Part shown: positions 25,325 to 34,190 of the stretch, piece after piece | How the letters are laid out: the number at the start of each line of letters is the position of its first letter | Numbering within the stretch: position 1 is the stretch's first letter | NCBI GenBank assembly: GCA_018713105.1 | Contig: DVFT01000028.1 | Coordinates: 1-50,727, forward strand | Source: Candidatus Limivivens merdigallinarum | GTDB taxonomy: Bacteria; Bacillota; Clostridia; Lachnospirales; Lachnospiraceae | Reading direction: 5' to 3' | Length of the DNA stretch: 50,727 nt | The notes under the pieces: generated by a model | Seen by the model: only the letters and a program-made list of their open reading frames with translations | What the model was told of the DNA's origin: nothing | Databases searched by the model: none | Position numbers and translations under genes: made by a program

Positions 25325-25918
25325 ATGAATTTAAAATTAAAAGATATTTTGATGGTTGCGATCTGCGCCGTGCTCTTCGGCGTTGTGTACCTTGGAATGA
25401 CCTACTTCGGGTCCTTTTTGACCACAGTCCTGACGCCGTCAGGGCTTGGGATCCTGGGATATGAACCGGTTTACGGCGTCTGGTTTATGGCAGCGGTGTT
25501 CACCACCATGGTGATCCAGAAACCGGGTGTGGGCGTGGTGACGGAAATGCTGGCGGCGATCCTGGAAGTCCTGATGGGAAATATGTTCGGCCCTATTATT
25601 TTCATCAGCGGCTTCATTCAGGGAATCGGATCCGAAATCGCCTTCGCTGCCGGGAAATACAAGAACTATTCTTACCGGACCACGATCACGGCATCTGTCC
25701 TCTGCACCGTATTTACCTTTATCTGGACGGGAGTACGCCAGAATTATCTCACCTTTGAGCCGGGGATCCTGGTGGCAATCTTTATGATCCGGCTGGCAAG
25801 TTCCATCCTGTTCTGCGGTATCGGAAGCAAGCTCCTCGCTGACGGCCTGGCAAAGGCGGGAGTGCTGAAGGCATATCCTCTGGGACAGAAATACCTGGAT
25901 TTTGAGGAAGAGGCATAA
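25325..25918 (+). CDS. ykoE: ECF transporter S component YkoE (thiamine precursor)
   Basis: 197 residues from ATG 25325 with GGAGAGAGG upstream. Strongly hydrophobic with five to six transmembrane segments. MNLKLKDILMVAICAVLFGVVY and the EMLAAILEVLMGNMFGP segment are typical of the YkoE family, the membrane substrate-binding component for thiamine or hydroxymethylpyrimidine. It overlaps nothing, ends 3 nt before the ATPase gene and is under TPP riboswitch control. Confidence 0.92.
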   Translation: MNLKLKDILMVAICAVLFGVVYLGMTYFGSFLTTVLTPSGLGILGYEPVYGVWFMAAVFTTMVIQKPGVGVVTEMLAAILEVLMGNMFGPIIFISGFIQGIGSEIAFAAGKYKNYSYRTTITASVLCTVFTFIWTGVRQNYLTFEPGILVAIFMIRLASSILFCGIGSKLLADGLAKAGVLKAYPLGQKYLDFEEEA

Positions 25919-25921
25919 GGA

Positions 25922-27379
25922 ATGGAATATTTTCTCACTGCCAGGGATCTGACCTTCCGGTATTTTGAAAAAGGCGGGCACGTAATTCTGGACCATGTGG
26001 ATTTCGACCTCCCAAAGGGAAAAACCATCGTGCTGCTGGGCAAAAGCGGCTCCGGCAAAAGTACGCTTCTTTCCGTCCTTGGAGGTCTCTACCCGGAAAA
26101 CGGAGGGATTCTTCTTAGCGGGGAAATCGAAATCTGCGGGAAACCCCTGCCGAAGCTTAGGTTTGGGGAGCGTGCGTCCTATGTATCGGAGATGTTTCAG
26201 AATCCGGATCTGCAGTTCTGTATGGATACGCTCAGGAAGGAGATGATCTTCTGCCTGGAGAATATCTCTCGGCCCAGGGAGGAAATGGACGGGCGGGTGG
26301 ATGCGTTTGCCAAAGCCATGAAGATTGAAAAGCTTTTGGATCAGCCCATCCACTCCCTGTCCGGCGGGGAGAAGCAGAAGGCAGCCCTTTGCTGCCTCCT
26401 TCTTCTGGATTCCAAGGGGATTTTTTTGGATGAACCCTTTGCGAACCTGGATGAAAGATCGGCAGGGGAGCTTCAGGAGATCCTGAAAAAGCACCAGAGA
26501 GAGCAGGGAACGACCATACTGGCGATCGACCACCGCATTGATCTGTGGCTGCCCTATGCGGACGAATTCTGGATCTTAGGTGAAAAAGGACGAATTCTGA
26601 AAAAAGGAATTACCAGGGACAACTGGAGGGAATACCGGCAGTTATTTTTGGAGCAGGGGCTGTTCTATCCCCATGAAAAAAAAAGGTTTCATGAGGAGGA
26701 AAAGACAGAAACGCTTCTATCGATGGAAAATCTCACCATCTGCCGGGGAAAAAGCGGGGAAGCTCTGCTCTTAAAGGCACATGCAGAGATTCCAAAGCAA
26801 AAATTTACAGCTCTCTTAGGGCCGTCCGGCTGCGGGAAGACGACGCTGTTTTCTGCGATTCTCGGACAGAAAAAATACGGAGGAAGCATTCTTTTGGAGG
26901 GGCAGGAGCTTCGAAAAATGAAATCAAAGCTTCGCTTCCGAAAAATCGGTACGGTGTTCCAAAACCCTTCCAACCAGTTCCTCTCCACGCGGGTTCTGGA
27001 GGAAGTGCTGGTAAGCCTGAAGGTCTGGAATCCCAAGGCGGAGGAGCAGGCGCTTACAAAAGAGGCGCTCTCCATGCTGGACTCCTACCAGCTGAAGGCA
27101 TACCAGAAATATTCCCCATACATGCTCAGCCAGGGGCAGCAGAGACGGCTTGCCGTCCTGTCTATCCTGGCGGGCGGTCAGAAGCTTCTGCTTCTGGATG
27201 AACCCACCTACGGGCAGGACTATGCCTCCACCACGGCGATCATGGAACAGCTGCGCCGCCTGGTGAAGGAGGAAGGACTTACCGTTTTGTTTACCACCCA
27301 TGACCGGCAGCTGGCCGCAGAGTATGCGGACCGGATTTACGAAGTGGAAGGAAAGGAGCTGAGAAGATGGAAAGACTGA
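25922..27379 (+). CDS. ykoD: ECF transporter ATPase, two fused ABC domains (YkoD)
   Basis: 485 residues. Domain 1: Walker A GKSGSGKST (about 40-48), signature SLSGGEKQK, Walker B GIFLDEPF, H-loop AIDHR. Domain 2 (from about residue 255): Walker A GPSGCGKTT, signature LSQGQQRRL, Walker B LLLDEPTYGQD, H-loop TTHDR. Both sites look complete. Powers uptake through the YkoC/YkoE membrane pair. Overlaps ykoC by 13 nt. Confidence 0.93.
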   Translation: MEYFLTARDLTFRYFEKGGHVILDHVDFDLPKGKTIVLLGKSGSGKSTLLSVLGGLYPENGGILLSGEIEICGKPLPKLRFGERASYVSEMFQNPDLQFCMDTLRKEMIFCLENISRPREEMDGRVDAFAKAMKIEKLLDQPIHSLSGGEKQKAALCCLLLLDSKGIFLDEPFANLDERSAGELQEILKKHQREQGTTILAIDHRIDLWLPYADEFWILGEKGRILKKGITRDNWREYRQLFLEQGLFYPHEKKRFHEEEKTETLLSMENLTICRGKSGEALLLKAHAEIPKQKFTALLGPSGCGKTTLFSAILGQKKYGGSILLEGQELRKMKSKLRFRKIGTVFQNPSNQFLSTRVLEEVLVSLKVWNPKAEEQALTKEALSMLDSYQLKAYQKYSPYMLSQGQQRRLAVLSILAGGQKLLLLDEPTYGQDYASTTAIMEQLRRLVKEEGLTVLFTTHDRQLAAEYADRIYEVEGKELRRWKD

Positions 27380-28098
27380 ATCCTGTGGTAAAAGCTGCGG
27401 CGATCCTGGCGGGAGCGCTGATCTTGTCCTTTACCTATTCCCTGATGCTGAACGGGCTGATTTTGTTCCTCAGCATCGTTCTTCTCCTGTTTTGCTCGAA
27501 GGCGAAGAAAAAGACCTTGGTCAAAATCCTGATACCGGCTTTTTTGGCTGCTTTGGCAATCTTTTTTACCGGCTGCTTTTTCTCCAATCCGGGGGAGGCT
27601 TCCCAGCTTCCGAAAAACGCCAGCCTGAATTTTGCCCTTGCCTCCATCTCCGGTTCTTCTTTTTATAATGGCTTAAAGCTGGCGGCACGTATTTTATCCT
27701 TCGCTTTTTTGGGGATTCTCTTTGCCCTGACCACGGATGGGGAGGAATTCGTGCAAAGCCTGATCCATCAATGCCACCTTTCCCCGAAATACGCCTATGG
27801 AGTGCTTGCCGCCTTCCATCTGCTTCCGGTGATCCGGGAGGAACTTTCCAGGACACGTCTGGCATTCAAGGTGCGGGGAATCCCGGTGACGCCATTTTCC
27901 CTCCGTCCTGTGTTCGCCATGCTGGTGAATACGGTTCATTGGTCAGAGAGTATCGCCATGGCGATGGAGTCCAAAGGATTTTCCGGAGAGGAAAAGCGGA
28001 CCTACTACCATGTCACCAAGGTACATTGGTATGATTGGGCATTTTTTGCAGGGCTTGTTGGACTGCTTCTCTTGGGAAGCTTTCTGTTTCCTTTATAA
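27367..28098 (+). CDS. ykoC: ECF transporter T component YkoC
   Basis: 243 residues, CbiQ-type EcfT protein. Membrane helices at about 8-40, 55-72, 95-120 and the C-terminal end, with the cytoplasmic coupling segment RTRLAFKVRGIP (the A-R-G type motif that contacts the ATPase) near residue 165 and SIAMAMESKGFSG near 200. Last gene of the ykoFEDC operon. Confidence 0.92.
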   Translation: MERLNPVVKAAAILAGALILSFTYSLMLNGLILFLSIVLLLFCSKAKKKTLVKILIPAFLAALAIFFTGCFFSNPGEASQLPKNASLNFALASISGSSFYNGLKLAARILSFAFLGILFALTTDGEEFVQSLIHQCHLSPKYAYGVLAAFHLLPVIREELSRTRLAFKVRGIPVTPFSLRPVFAMLVNTVHWSESIAMAMESKGFSGEEKRTYYHVTKVHWYDWAFFAGLVGLLLLGSFLFPL

Positions 28099-28208
28099 AC
28101 AGAACACGTTTTTTTCAAATGTTCTCCACAGAGCCTTCACAACCCTGATGTAAGATAATAAACACAGAAAGCCAATGAGCTTTTTTACATAGATTCTCTC
28201 TTTTTCAT

Positions 28209-28242
28209 AGCCGGCATCCTTTGGTGCCGGCTCTCCTTTTTT
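28209..28242 (+). terminator. Terminator downstream of the thiamine operon
   Basis: AGCCGGCA (28209-28216) with TGCCGGCT (28225-28232), then CTCC and TTTTTT. It lies 110 nt after the ykoC stop. A weaker AGAACA/TGTTCT hairpin occurs at 28100-28124. Confidence 0.8.
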
Positions 28243-28320
28243 GTGCGATATGCCCGGCGGGCAGACGCATGGATGGGCAAGCTTGCTTGCACAGACATGC
28301 GGATATCCGACGGGCAACGG
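28243..28320. repeat. 78-bp palindromic interspersed repeat, copy 3
   Basis: Same length and end sequences as the copies at 24381 and 24484, again starting directly after a terminator T-tract. The inner GCAAGC/GCTTGC and CGCATG/CATGCG pairings are kept while flanking positions vary. The remaining 28321-28445 holds further hairpins, including GGATAGG/CCTATCC at 28396-28422, and no gene. Confidence 0.85.
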
Positions 28321-28447
28321 TCAGCGAGTGACTTTGTTACGAGCTGACTGGTACAGCGAATAGCGTTAGCTGTAAGCTGTACGTGGTATCGCAATGGATA
28401 GGGGAAGGTATTTCTCCTATCCGATCAATGATAGAGCTTTTTTAGGA

Positions 28448-28476
28448 TTGACAAACTCTGAAAATCTGATTATTAT
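28448..28476 (+). promoter_or_regulatory. Promoter of metY
   Basis: TTGACA (28448-28453), 17-nt spacer, TATTAT (28471-28476); leader about 63 nt. No SAM riboswitch or T-box is visible in it. Confidence 0.75.
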
Positions 28477-28545
28477 GATAAATAAATATATAACCTATTT
28501 GAATAATATGCTTTAGACATCACTGAAAAAGCGAGGAATCAGAAC

Positions 28546-29850
28546 ATGACCAAAAAGACAAGAGCACAGAGAAACTTCCAGTTTGAGACGTTGCAGCTTC
28601 ATGTAGGACAGGAACTGCCTGATCCGGCAACCGGCGCGAGAGCGGTTCCCATCTATCAGACGTCCTCCTATGTGTTTGACAACTGTGCCCATGCGGCAGC
28701 CCGGTTTGATCTGTCCGATGCGGGCAATATCTACGGAAGACTGACCAACCCCACAGAGGAAGTATTCGAAAAACGAATGGCAGCTCTGGAAGGCGGCGCG
28801 GCAGCCCTTCTCGTGGCGTCTGGTGCGGCGGCGATCTCTTATACGATACAGAATCTGGCTGCCAACGGGGACCATATCGTTGCCGCAAGGAATATTTACG
28901 GAGGAACCTATAACCTGCTCTGCCATACCCTGGCAGAATACGGCATCACCACTACGTTTGTGGATCCAAAGGATCCGTCCAATTTCGAGGAAGCCATCCG
29001 GGAGAATACGAAGGCAGTCTTTATCGAGACCCTGGGAAATCCCAATTCAGATATCACAGATATCGAGGCGGTGGCAAAGGCTGCCCATGCCCACGGGATA
29101 CCGCTGGTGATCGACAACACCTTCGGAACGCCTTATCTGATTCGTCCCATTGAGCATGGGGCAGATATCGTCGTGCATTCCGCCACCAAGTTTATCGGCG
29201 GGCATGGTACGACTTTGGGGGGTGTAATTGTGGACGGCGGAACCTTCGACTGGAAGGCATCCGGAAAGTTCCCTCGGCTTACAGAACCCAATGAAAGCTA
29301 CCATGGCGTGAGCTTTGTGGAGGCTGCGGGACCGGCAGCCTTTGTGACGCGGATCCGAGCGATCCTCCTTCGGGATACGGGAGCCTGTATTTCTCCCATC
29401 AATGCATTTCTTCTGCTCCAGGGGCTGGAGACGCTGTCCCTGCGAGTGGAACGCCATGTGGAGAATGCACTGCAGATAGTGAACTATCTGAAAGAGCATC
29501 CTCTGGTGGAGGCAGTGCATCATCCCTCTGTGTCCGGGGAGGAATCCCAGAGAGAGCTTTACCGGAAATACTTCCCCAACGGGGGAGGCTCCATCTTTAC
29601 TTTTGAGATCAAGGGAGGAGAAGAGGAGGCAAAAACATTTATCGACAATCTGGAGCTCTTTTCCCTGCTGGCAAATGTGGCGGATGTGAAATCCCTGGTC
29701 ATCCATCCGGCTTCCACCACCCATGCACAGTTAAACGAAACGGAACGCGCGGAGCAGGGAATTAAGCCCAATACGATCCGGCTCTCCATTGGGACGGAGA
29801 ATATCCGGGATCTCATCGAAGATTTGGAGGAGGCTTTTAAGGCTGTGTGA
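28546..29850 (+). CDS. metY: O-acetylhomoserine aminocarboxypropyltransferase (O-acetylhomoserine sulfhydrylase)
   Basis: 434 residues, a Cys/Met-metabolism PLP enzyme of the longer MetY type. It condenses O-acetylhomoserine with sulfide (or methanethiol) to give homocysteine (or methionine). Motifs: [15 protein letters not shown], the aspartate stretch [15 protein letters not shown]-binding Lys215 in [11 protein letters not shown], and the C-terminal [23 protein letters not shown]. The Rrf2 regulator starts 20 nt after the stop, so a sulfur-responsive operon is plausible. Related O-acetylserine activity cannot be excluded. Confidence 0.93.
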   Translation: MTKKTRAQRNFQFETLQLHVGQELPDPATGARAVPIYQTSSYVFDNCAHAAARFDLSDAGNIYGRLTNPTEEVFEKRMAALEGGAAALLVASGAAAISYTIQNLAANGDHIVAARNIYGGTYNLLCHTLAEYGITTTFVDPKDPSNFEEAIRENTKAVFIETLGNPNSDITDIEAVAKAAHAHGIPLVIDNTFGTPYLIRPIEHGADIVVHSATKFIGGHGTTLGGVIVDGGTFDWKASGKFPRLTEPNESYHGVSFVEAAGPAAFVTRIRAILLRDTGACISPINAFLLLQGLETLSLRVERHVENALQIVNYLKEHPLVEAVHHPSVSGEESQRELYRKYFPNGGGSIFTFEIKGGEEEAKTFIDNLELFSLLANVADVKSLVIHPASTTHAQLNETERAEQGIKPNTIRLSIGTENIRDLIEDLEEAFKAV

Positions 29851-29870
29851 CAAAAGGGAGGTGTTGATCG

Positions 29871-30302
29871 ATGAAAATATCCACAAAAGGGCGGTATGCA
29901 CTGCGCCTCATGCTGGATCTGGCGGAACATCAGGGGGACGGCTATGTGGCTTTGAAGGATGTGGCAGATCGGCAGGAAATTTCCAAGAAATATCTGGAGC
30001 AGATCGTACCGATGCTGACGACCGCAGGGCTTTTGAAGACGACCCGCGGCGCGTCCGGGGGGTACCGTCTCAAAAATCCCTGTGAGGAGTATAATGTGTA
30101 TCAGATTTTGAAGGTCACAGAGGGAGGAATGTCCCCGGTGGCATGCCTGGAGGATGAAAGGAATCAATGCGGCAGGAGCGCCATGTGCCAGACCCTGGAG
30201 ATTTGGGTGGGGCTGGAGAAGGTGATCCGGGAATACCTGGAGGGGATCACGCTGCAGTCGATTCTGGAGAAATCCAAAGGGAAAAAGCATTATCAGATTT
30301 AG
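29871..30302 (+). CDS. Rrf2 family transcriptional regulator
   Basis: 143 residues. MKISTKGRYALRLMLDLA is the Rrf2 start, then a winged helix-turn-helix with ISKKYLEQIVPMLTTAGLLKTTRGASGGYRL. Three cysteines, Cys-x7-Cys-x5-Cys (CLEDERNQCGRSAMC, around residues 92-106), are placed where IscR/NsrR-type members ligate an iron-sulfur cluster. Its place behind metY suggests control of sulfur amino acid metabolism in the manner of CymR, although CymR itself lacks a cluster. RBS GGGAGG. Ends at a terminator. Confidence 0.9.
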   Translation: MKISTKGRYALRLMLDLAEHQGDGYVALKDVADRQEISKKYLEQIVPMLTTAGLLKTTRGASGGYRLKNPCEEYNVYQILKVTEGGMSPVACLEDERNQCGRSAMCQTLEIWVGLEKVIREYLEGITLQSILEKSKGKKHYQI

Positions 30303-30320
30303 GACATCGTCTGCGGTGAG

Positions 30321-30354
30321 AGAATCCCTAAAGAGGGATTCTTTTCCTTTTTTT
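30321..30354 (+). terminator. Terminator of the metY-rrf2 unit
   Basis: AGAATCCCT with AGGGATTCT (9-bp perfect stem), loop AAAG, then a T-rich tract broken by CC. Confidence 0.88.
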
Positions 30355-30387
30355 AAGATTTATTTCATGAAAGTAATGGTCAGTTAA

Positions 30388-30415
30388 TTGCATTTTGCAA
30401 AAAGCTGGATATAAT
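30388..30415 (+). promoter_or_regulatory. Promoter of ftsH
   Basis: TTGCAT (30388-30393), 16-nt spacer, TATAAT (30410-30415); leader about 50 nt ending in AGAAGGAGAAAC. Confidence 0.65.
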
Positions 30416-30470
30416 AGTTCCTAAAGAAACAGTTTCTGATAGAAACGATAAAATAGAAGGAGAAACGGAT

Positions 30471-32327
30471 ATGGACATTAAAAGCAAAAAACCAAAACAG
30501 TCATTGATTTTTTATTATGTCATCGTACTTGTCGTGCTGTTTGCCTTGAATTTCCTGATCTTCCCCAGTATTCGGGAAAGGAGTATTGTGGAGACGACCT
30601 ATGACCAGTTTATCGATTATCTGGATGAAAAGAAAGTCACGGAAGTTCAGCTGGAGGACGATGGGGTAACCATCTATTATGTCGTGGATGATAACGGAAA
30701 AGAAATCATCTGCAAGACAGGACGGGTATCGGAGGATTACCATCTGATTGACCGTCTGGATGAAGCAGGGGTCAAGTTTGCCCAGGTGATTCCTACACAA
30801 GCCTCCCCAATTCTAACTTTTCTGATCAGTTGGATCATCCCCATCGGTCTGTTCGCATTGCTGGGCTGGTGGATCAGCAAGAAGATGGCGAGCAGTATGG
30901 GAGGCGGTCCCGGCGGCTCCATGATGTTTGGAAAGAGCAATGCCAAAATCTATGTGAAATCTTCCACCGGAATCAAATTTTCCGATGTGGCAGGAGAGGA
31001 TGAGGCAAAAGAGCTTTTGACGGAGATCGTAGATTACCTGCACAATCCGGGCAAGTATAAAGAGATCGGTGCAGAGATGCCAAAAGGCGCCTTGCTCGTA
31101 GGACCTCCGGGTACTGGTAAAACTTTGCTCGCAAAGGCAGTGGCAGGAGAAGCAGAGGTTCCTTTCTTCTCTATCTCCGGTTCCGAGTTTGTGGAGATGT
31201 TCGTGGGTATGGGAGCTGCAAAGGTCCGCGACCTGTTCAAGCAGGCAAATGAGAAGGCGCCGTGTATCGTATTCATCGATGAGATCGATACCATTGGAAA
31301 GAAACGTGACGGACAGATCGGCGGAAACGACGAGCGTGAGCAGACCTTGAACCAGCTTCTGACAGAGATGGACGGATTCGACGGCTCCAAGGGAGTTGTG
31401 ATCCTGGGCGCCACCAACCGTCCGGATTCCCTGGATCCGGCTCTCTTAAGACCCGGACGTTTTGACCGGAGGATCCCGGTAGAGCTCCCGGACCTGAAAG
31501 GCAGGGAGGATATCCTAAAGGTCCATGCCAAGAAGATCAAGATCTCCGACGATGTGAATTTCAGCGACATTGCAAAAGCAGCCGCCGGCGCATCCGGCGC
31601 GGAGCTGGCGAATATTGTCAATGAAGCGGCATTAAGGGCAGTCCGCGACGGCAGGAGATTCGCAACCCAGGCGGACCTGGAGGAGAGCATCGAGGTCGTC
31701 ATTGCCGGTTACCAGAAGAAAAACCGTGTCCTCTCCGAAAAGGAGAAACTGATTGTGGCTTACCATGAGATCGGACATGCCCTGGTGGCTGCAAAACAGA
31801 GCAATTCCGCCCCGGTTCACAAGATCACCATCATCCCAAGAACCTCCGGCGCATTGGGCTATACCATGCAGGTGGAGGACGGGGAGCACTATCTGATGTC
31901 CAAGGAAGAGCTGGAAAATAAGATCGCCACCCTGACCGGCGGACGTGCGGCAGAGGAACTGATTTTCCATTCCATCACCACCGGCGCCTCCAACGATATC
32001 GAGCAGGCGACGAAGCTTGCAAGAGGCATGATCAGCCGCTTTGGTATGAGCGACGAATTCGATATGGTAGCGATGGAAAATGTCACGAACCAGTATCTGG
32101 GCGGAGATACTTCCCTTGCATGTTCCTTTGAGACCCAGACCCAGATCGACAAAAAGGTGGTGGAACTGGTACGCGCCCAGCACCAGAAAGCATTGAAGAT
32201 CCTTCAGGACAACATGCGGAAGCTCCACGAACTGGCGAAGTACCTGTTTGACCACGAAACCATTACAGGCGAAGAATTTATGGAAATCCTGAACCGCGCC
32301 CCGGAGAGCCTTCCGAACGCAGAGTAA
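30471..32327 (+). CDS. ftsH: ATP-dependent zinc metalloprotease FtsH
   Basis: 618 residues. Two transmembrane helices (about 13-34 and 115-137) bracket an outside domain. AAA+ module: Walker A GPPGTGKT (about 211-218), Walker B IVFIDEID, the second region of homology ATNRPDSLDPALLRPGRFDRR. Peptidase: HEIGH near residue 431 (HExxH; Ile replaces the more common Ala) and a later Asp-containing segment NDIEQATKLAR. FtsH hexamers extract and degrade misassembled membrane proteins and some cytosolic regulators. Followed after 17 nt by a MarR gene on the same strand. Lachnospiraceae often carry several FtsH paralogues; this may not be the only one. Confidence 0.95.
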   Translation: MDIKSKKPKQSLIFYYVIVLVVLFALNFLIFPSIRERSIVETTYDQFIDYLDEKKVTEVQLEDDGVTIYYVVDDNGKEIICKTGRVSEDYHLIDRLDEAGVKFAQVIPTQASPILTFLISWIIPIGLFALLGWWISKKMASSMGGGPGGSMMFGKSNAKIYVKSSTGIKFSDVAGEDEAKELLTEIVDYLHNPGKYKEIGAEMPKGALLVGPPGTGKTLLAKAVAGEAEVPFFSISGSEFVEMFVGMGAAKVRDLFKQANEKAPCIVFIDEIDTIGKKRDGQIGGNDEREQTLNQLLTEMDGFDGSKGVVILGATNRPDSLDPALLRPGRFDRRIPVELPDLKGREDILKVHAKKIKISDDVNFSDIAKAAAGASGAELANIVNEAALRAVRDGRRFATQADLEESIEVVIAGYQKKNRVLSEKEKLIVAYHEIGHALVAAKQSNSAPVHKITIIPRTSGALGYTMQVEDGEHYLMSKEELENKIATLTGGRAAEELIFHSITTGASNDIEQATKLARGMISRFGMSDEFDMVAMENVTNQYLGGDTSLACSFETQTQIDKKVVELVRAQHQKALKILQDNMRKLHELAKYLFDHETITGEEFMEILNRAPESLPNAE

Positions 32328-32344
32328 ACAAAAAGGAGAGCCCA

Positions 32345-32788
32345 ATGAAGGAAATAAGTGAATACATTGCTGCAGGAGAGCTGTTTTTCCGAATCCATGA
32401 AAAGCTTATGACCAAGATCGCCCAGGAATACGATTTAAACAGGACGGAGGTGAAGACCTTGATCTTTCTCCATCTCCATCCCGCGCAGAATACGGCAAAG
32501 CAGATCGTGGAGCACTGGCAGATCCCCAAATCCTGCGTATCAAAAGCCATTGACACCCTCACCAGGAAAGGTTATGTAGTGGTACGGGAAGATGCAGAGG
32601 ATCGGAGGGTTTTGCATCTTTTCCTCCAGGAAAAGGCAGAGCCGCTCCTTCGCAGAGTGGAGAAAGAGCAGGAAGAAATGGTGGAAGCCCTGGCGTCAGG
32701 CATGACAGATACAGAGAAAGAACGAATGCGCGAGCTGGGGGAAAAGATGAGCGCATGTATCCATGAGATGGCAGGCAGCGGAATTTAG
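32345..32788 (+). CDS. MarR family transcriptional regulator
   Basis: 147 residues, ATG with AAGGAG upstream. Winged helix-turn-helix: NTAKQIVEHWQIPKSCVSKAIDTLTRKGYVVVREDAEDRRVLHLFLQEKA, with the DxR wing. N- and C-terminal helices form the dimer interface. It sits 17 nt after ftsH and before the DUF3786 gene, likely co-transcribed; target and ligand unknown. Confidence 0.9.
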   Translation: MKEISEYIAAGELFFRIHEKLMTKIAQEYDLNRTEVKTLIFLHLHPAQNTAKQIVEHWQIPKSCVSKAIDTLTRKGYVVVREDAEDRRVLHLFLQEKAEPLLRRVEKEQEEMVEALASGMTDTEKERMRELGEKMSACIHEMAGSGI

Positions 32789-32829
32789 AAAAAGGCTGGT
32801 GTAAGGGCACCAGAGAGCGGAGCATTGAT

Positions 32830-33486
32830 ATGGTCGAAAAACGGGAAATTTCCAATTATGAAAAAATGAAAAAAGACATGGCAGCCGTATTCCTTCAGTA
32901 TGACCAAGAGAAGATGATCCGAAAATTTGGATTATCCGGGGGGAGAGATTACTTATCTCTCCCTTTTTTGAGTCAGGAATATCGCATCAACCGCCATACG
33001 GGGCAGGTAACCTGGTCAAAGGATGGCTTTCGGACAGCCAAGGAAGCAGATTACAACGCTGCCATGACCATCTACGACGTACTTTGCTGTTCCAGGGAGG
33101 ACTGCCATCCAGCCCATGAGTGGGTGAATGTGTGCAGCCTCTCAGCAGTCAAAGGCGGAAGCCTTGCAAAGAACGGTTATTTTTTCCAAAATGCGGCGGA
33201 GGCTTTTGCCGGAAAAACAGAAGCGTTATCCTGGGCATGTGAATCCTTTCAAGGAAGAAAGCTGGAAAAAGGCGATGCCGCCTATGAGCTGGATCTCTTC
33301 CCTTTTCTCCAGATGATCTTACGCTTCTGGGATGCGGATGAAGAATTCCCGGCAAGTCTGCAGATTTTGGTGGACAAGAACATTCTGGATTACATGCATT
33401 ATGAAACGCTGATGTTTGCATTGACACATGTGTTGGGACGGATCCGGGAGGAGATGGATCAGGTGAGAGAGGAGGGGGTGCTATGA
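32830..33486 (+). CDS. DUF3786 domain-containing protein
   Basis: 218 residues, soluble. ISNYEKMKKDM, LPFLSQEYRINRHTGQV, YDVLCCSREDC and the PFLQMILRFWDADEEFPASLQILVDKN...MHYETLMF segment match DUF3786 proteins found in anaerobes, some of which are linked to corrinoid proteins and have putative redox roles. No catalytic motif stands out; several Cys and an acidic WDADEEF segment may bind metal. It overlaps the next gene by 4 nt, implying translational coupling with the metallophosphoesterase. Confidence 0.8.
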   Translation: MVEKREISNYEKMKKDMAAVFLQYDQEKMIRKFGLSGGRDYLSLPFLSQEYRINRHTGQVTWSKDGFRTAKEADYNAAMTIYDVLCCSREDCHPAHEWVNVCSLSAVKGGSLAKNGYFFQNAAEAFAGKTEALSWACESFQGRKLEKGDAAYELDLFPFLQMILRFWDADEEFPASLQILVDKNILDYMHYETLMFALTHVLGRIREEMDQVREEGVL

Positions 33487-34190
33487 AGGTACTTGTCATA
33501 CCAGATATTCATTTGAAGCCCCATATGTTCCGTCAGGCAGGATCTCTGATGGAACGGGGCGTGGCAGAACGGGCGGTATGTCTGATGGATCTTCCGGATG
33601 ACTGGGGGCAGGAGTATCATATCAGCCTGTACGAGGAAACTTTTGACGAGGCGATCATATTTGCAAAAAAATACCCGGACACGTTGTGGGTATATGGAAA
33701 TCATGACCTGTGCTATCTGTGGGACGAGCGGGAGAGCGGATACAGCGCTATGGCTGCCCCGACAGTGCAGAGAAAGCTGTCTGAGCTTCAAAGGGCGCTT
33801 CCAGAGGGAAACGAAATCCGATATATACAAAAAATCGATCAGGTATTGTTTTGCCACGGCGGAATTTTGGACTCTTTCGTACGGCAGAACGTACCGCCGT
33901 CCAAATACCACGATGTGGATGAAGTGGTCAGGACGATCAACCGTTTGCCAAGGGAAGCCATGTGGCATGATTCTTCCCCAATCTGGCACCGCCCTCAGCA
34001 TTGGGCAGGAAAATTATACAAGCCCCGCAAACTTCTCCAAGTGGTAGGGCATACGCCTGTGGAACAGATCTATAGGGAAGGGAATGTGATCTCCTGTGAT
34101 GTCTTTTCGACTTATATGGACGGGAGGGCGATTGGGACGGAGGAGTATTTGGTGATGGATACGGAGACGTGGGAATTCTTCACAATTTAA
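33483..34190 (+). CDS. Calcineurin-like metallophosphoesterase
   Basis: 235 residues. Two-metal phosphoesterase fold with DIH at residues 8-10, GNHD (about 77-80), a His in FCHGG and the late GHTPV motif; the usual first-region GDxxD appears altered (MDLPDDWG). Substrate could be a nucleotide, phosphoprotein or RNA cap-like molecule; unknown. It starts inside the end of the DUF3786 gene (ATGA). The C-terminus overlaps the open frame of the truncated Ig-like remnant that follows. Confidence 0.82.
   Translation: MKVLVIPDIHLKPHMFRQAGSLMERGVAERAVCLMDLPDDWGQEYHISLYEETFDEAIIFAKKYPDTLWVYGNHDLCYLWDERESGYSAMAAPTVQRKLSELQRALPEGNEIRYIQKIDQVLFCHGGILDSFVRQNVPPSKYHDVDEVVRTINRLPREAMWHDSSPIWHRPQHWAGKLYKPRKLLQVVGHTPVEQIYREGNVISCDVFSTYMDGRAIGTEEYLVMDTETWEFFTI

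Noticed and set aside
25439..26533. 364-codon minus-strand open frame across ykoE and ykoD
   Set aside because: Both plus-strand genes are unambiguous ECF transporter components, and the antisense product has no family features.
28100..28545. SAM riboswitch or T-box before metY
   Set aside because: No conserved S-box or T-box core could be found; the region holds a terminator, the 78-bp repeat and an ordinary promoter.
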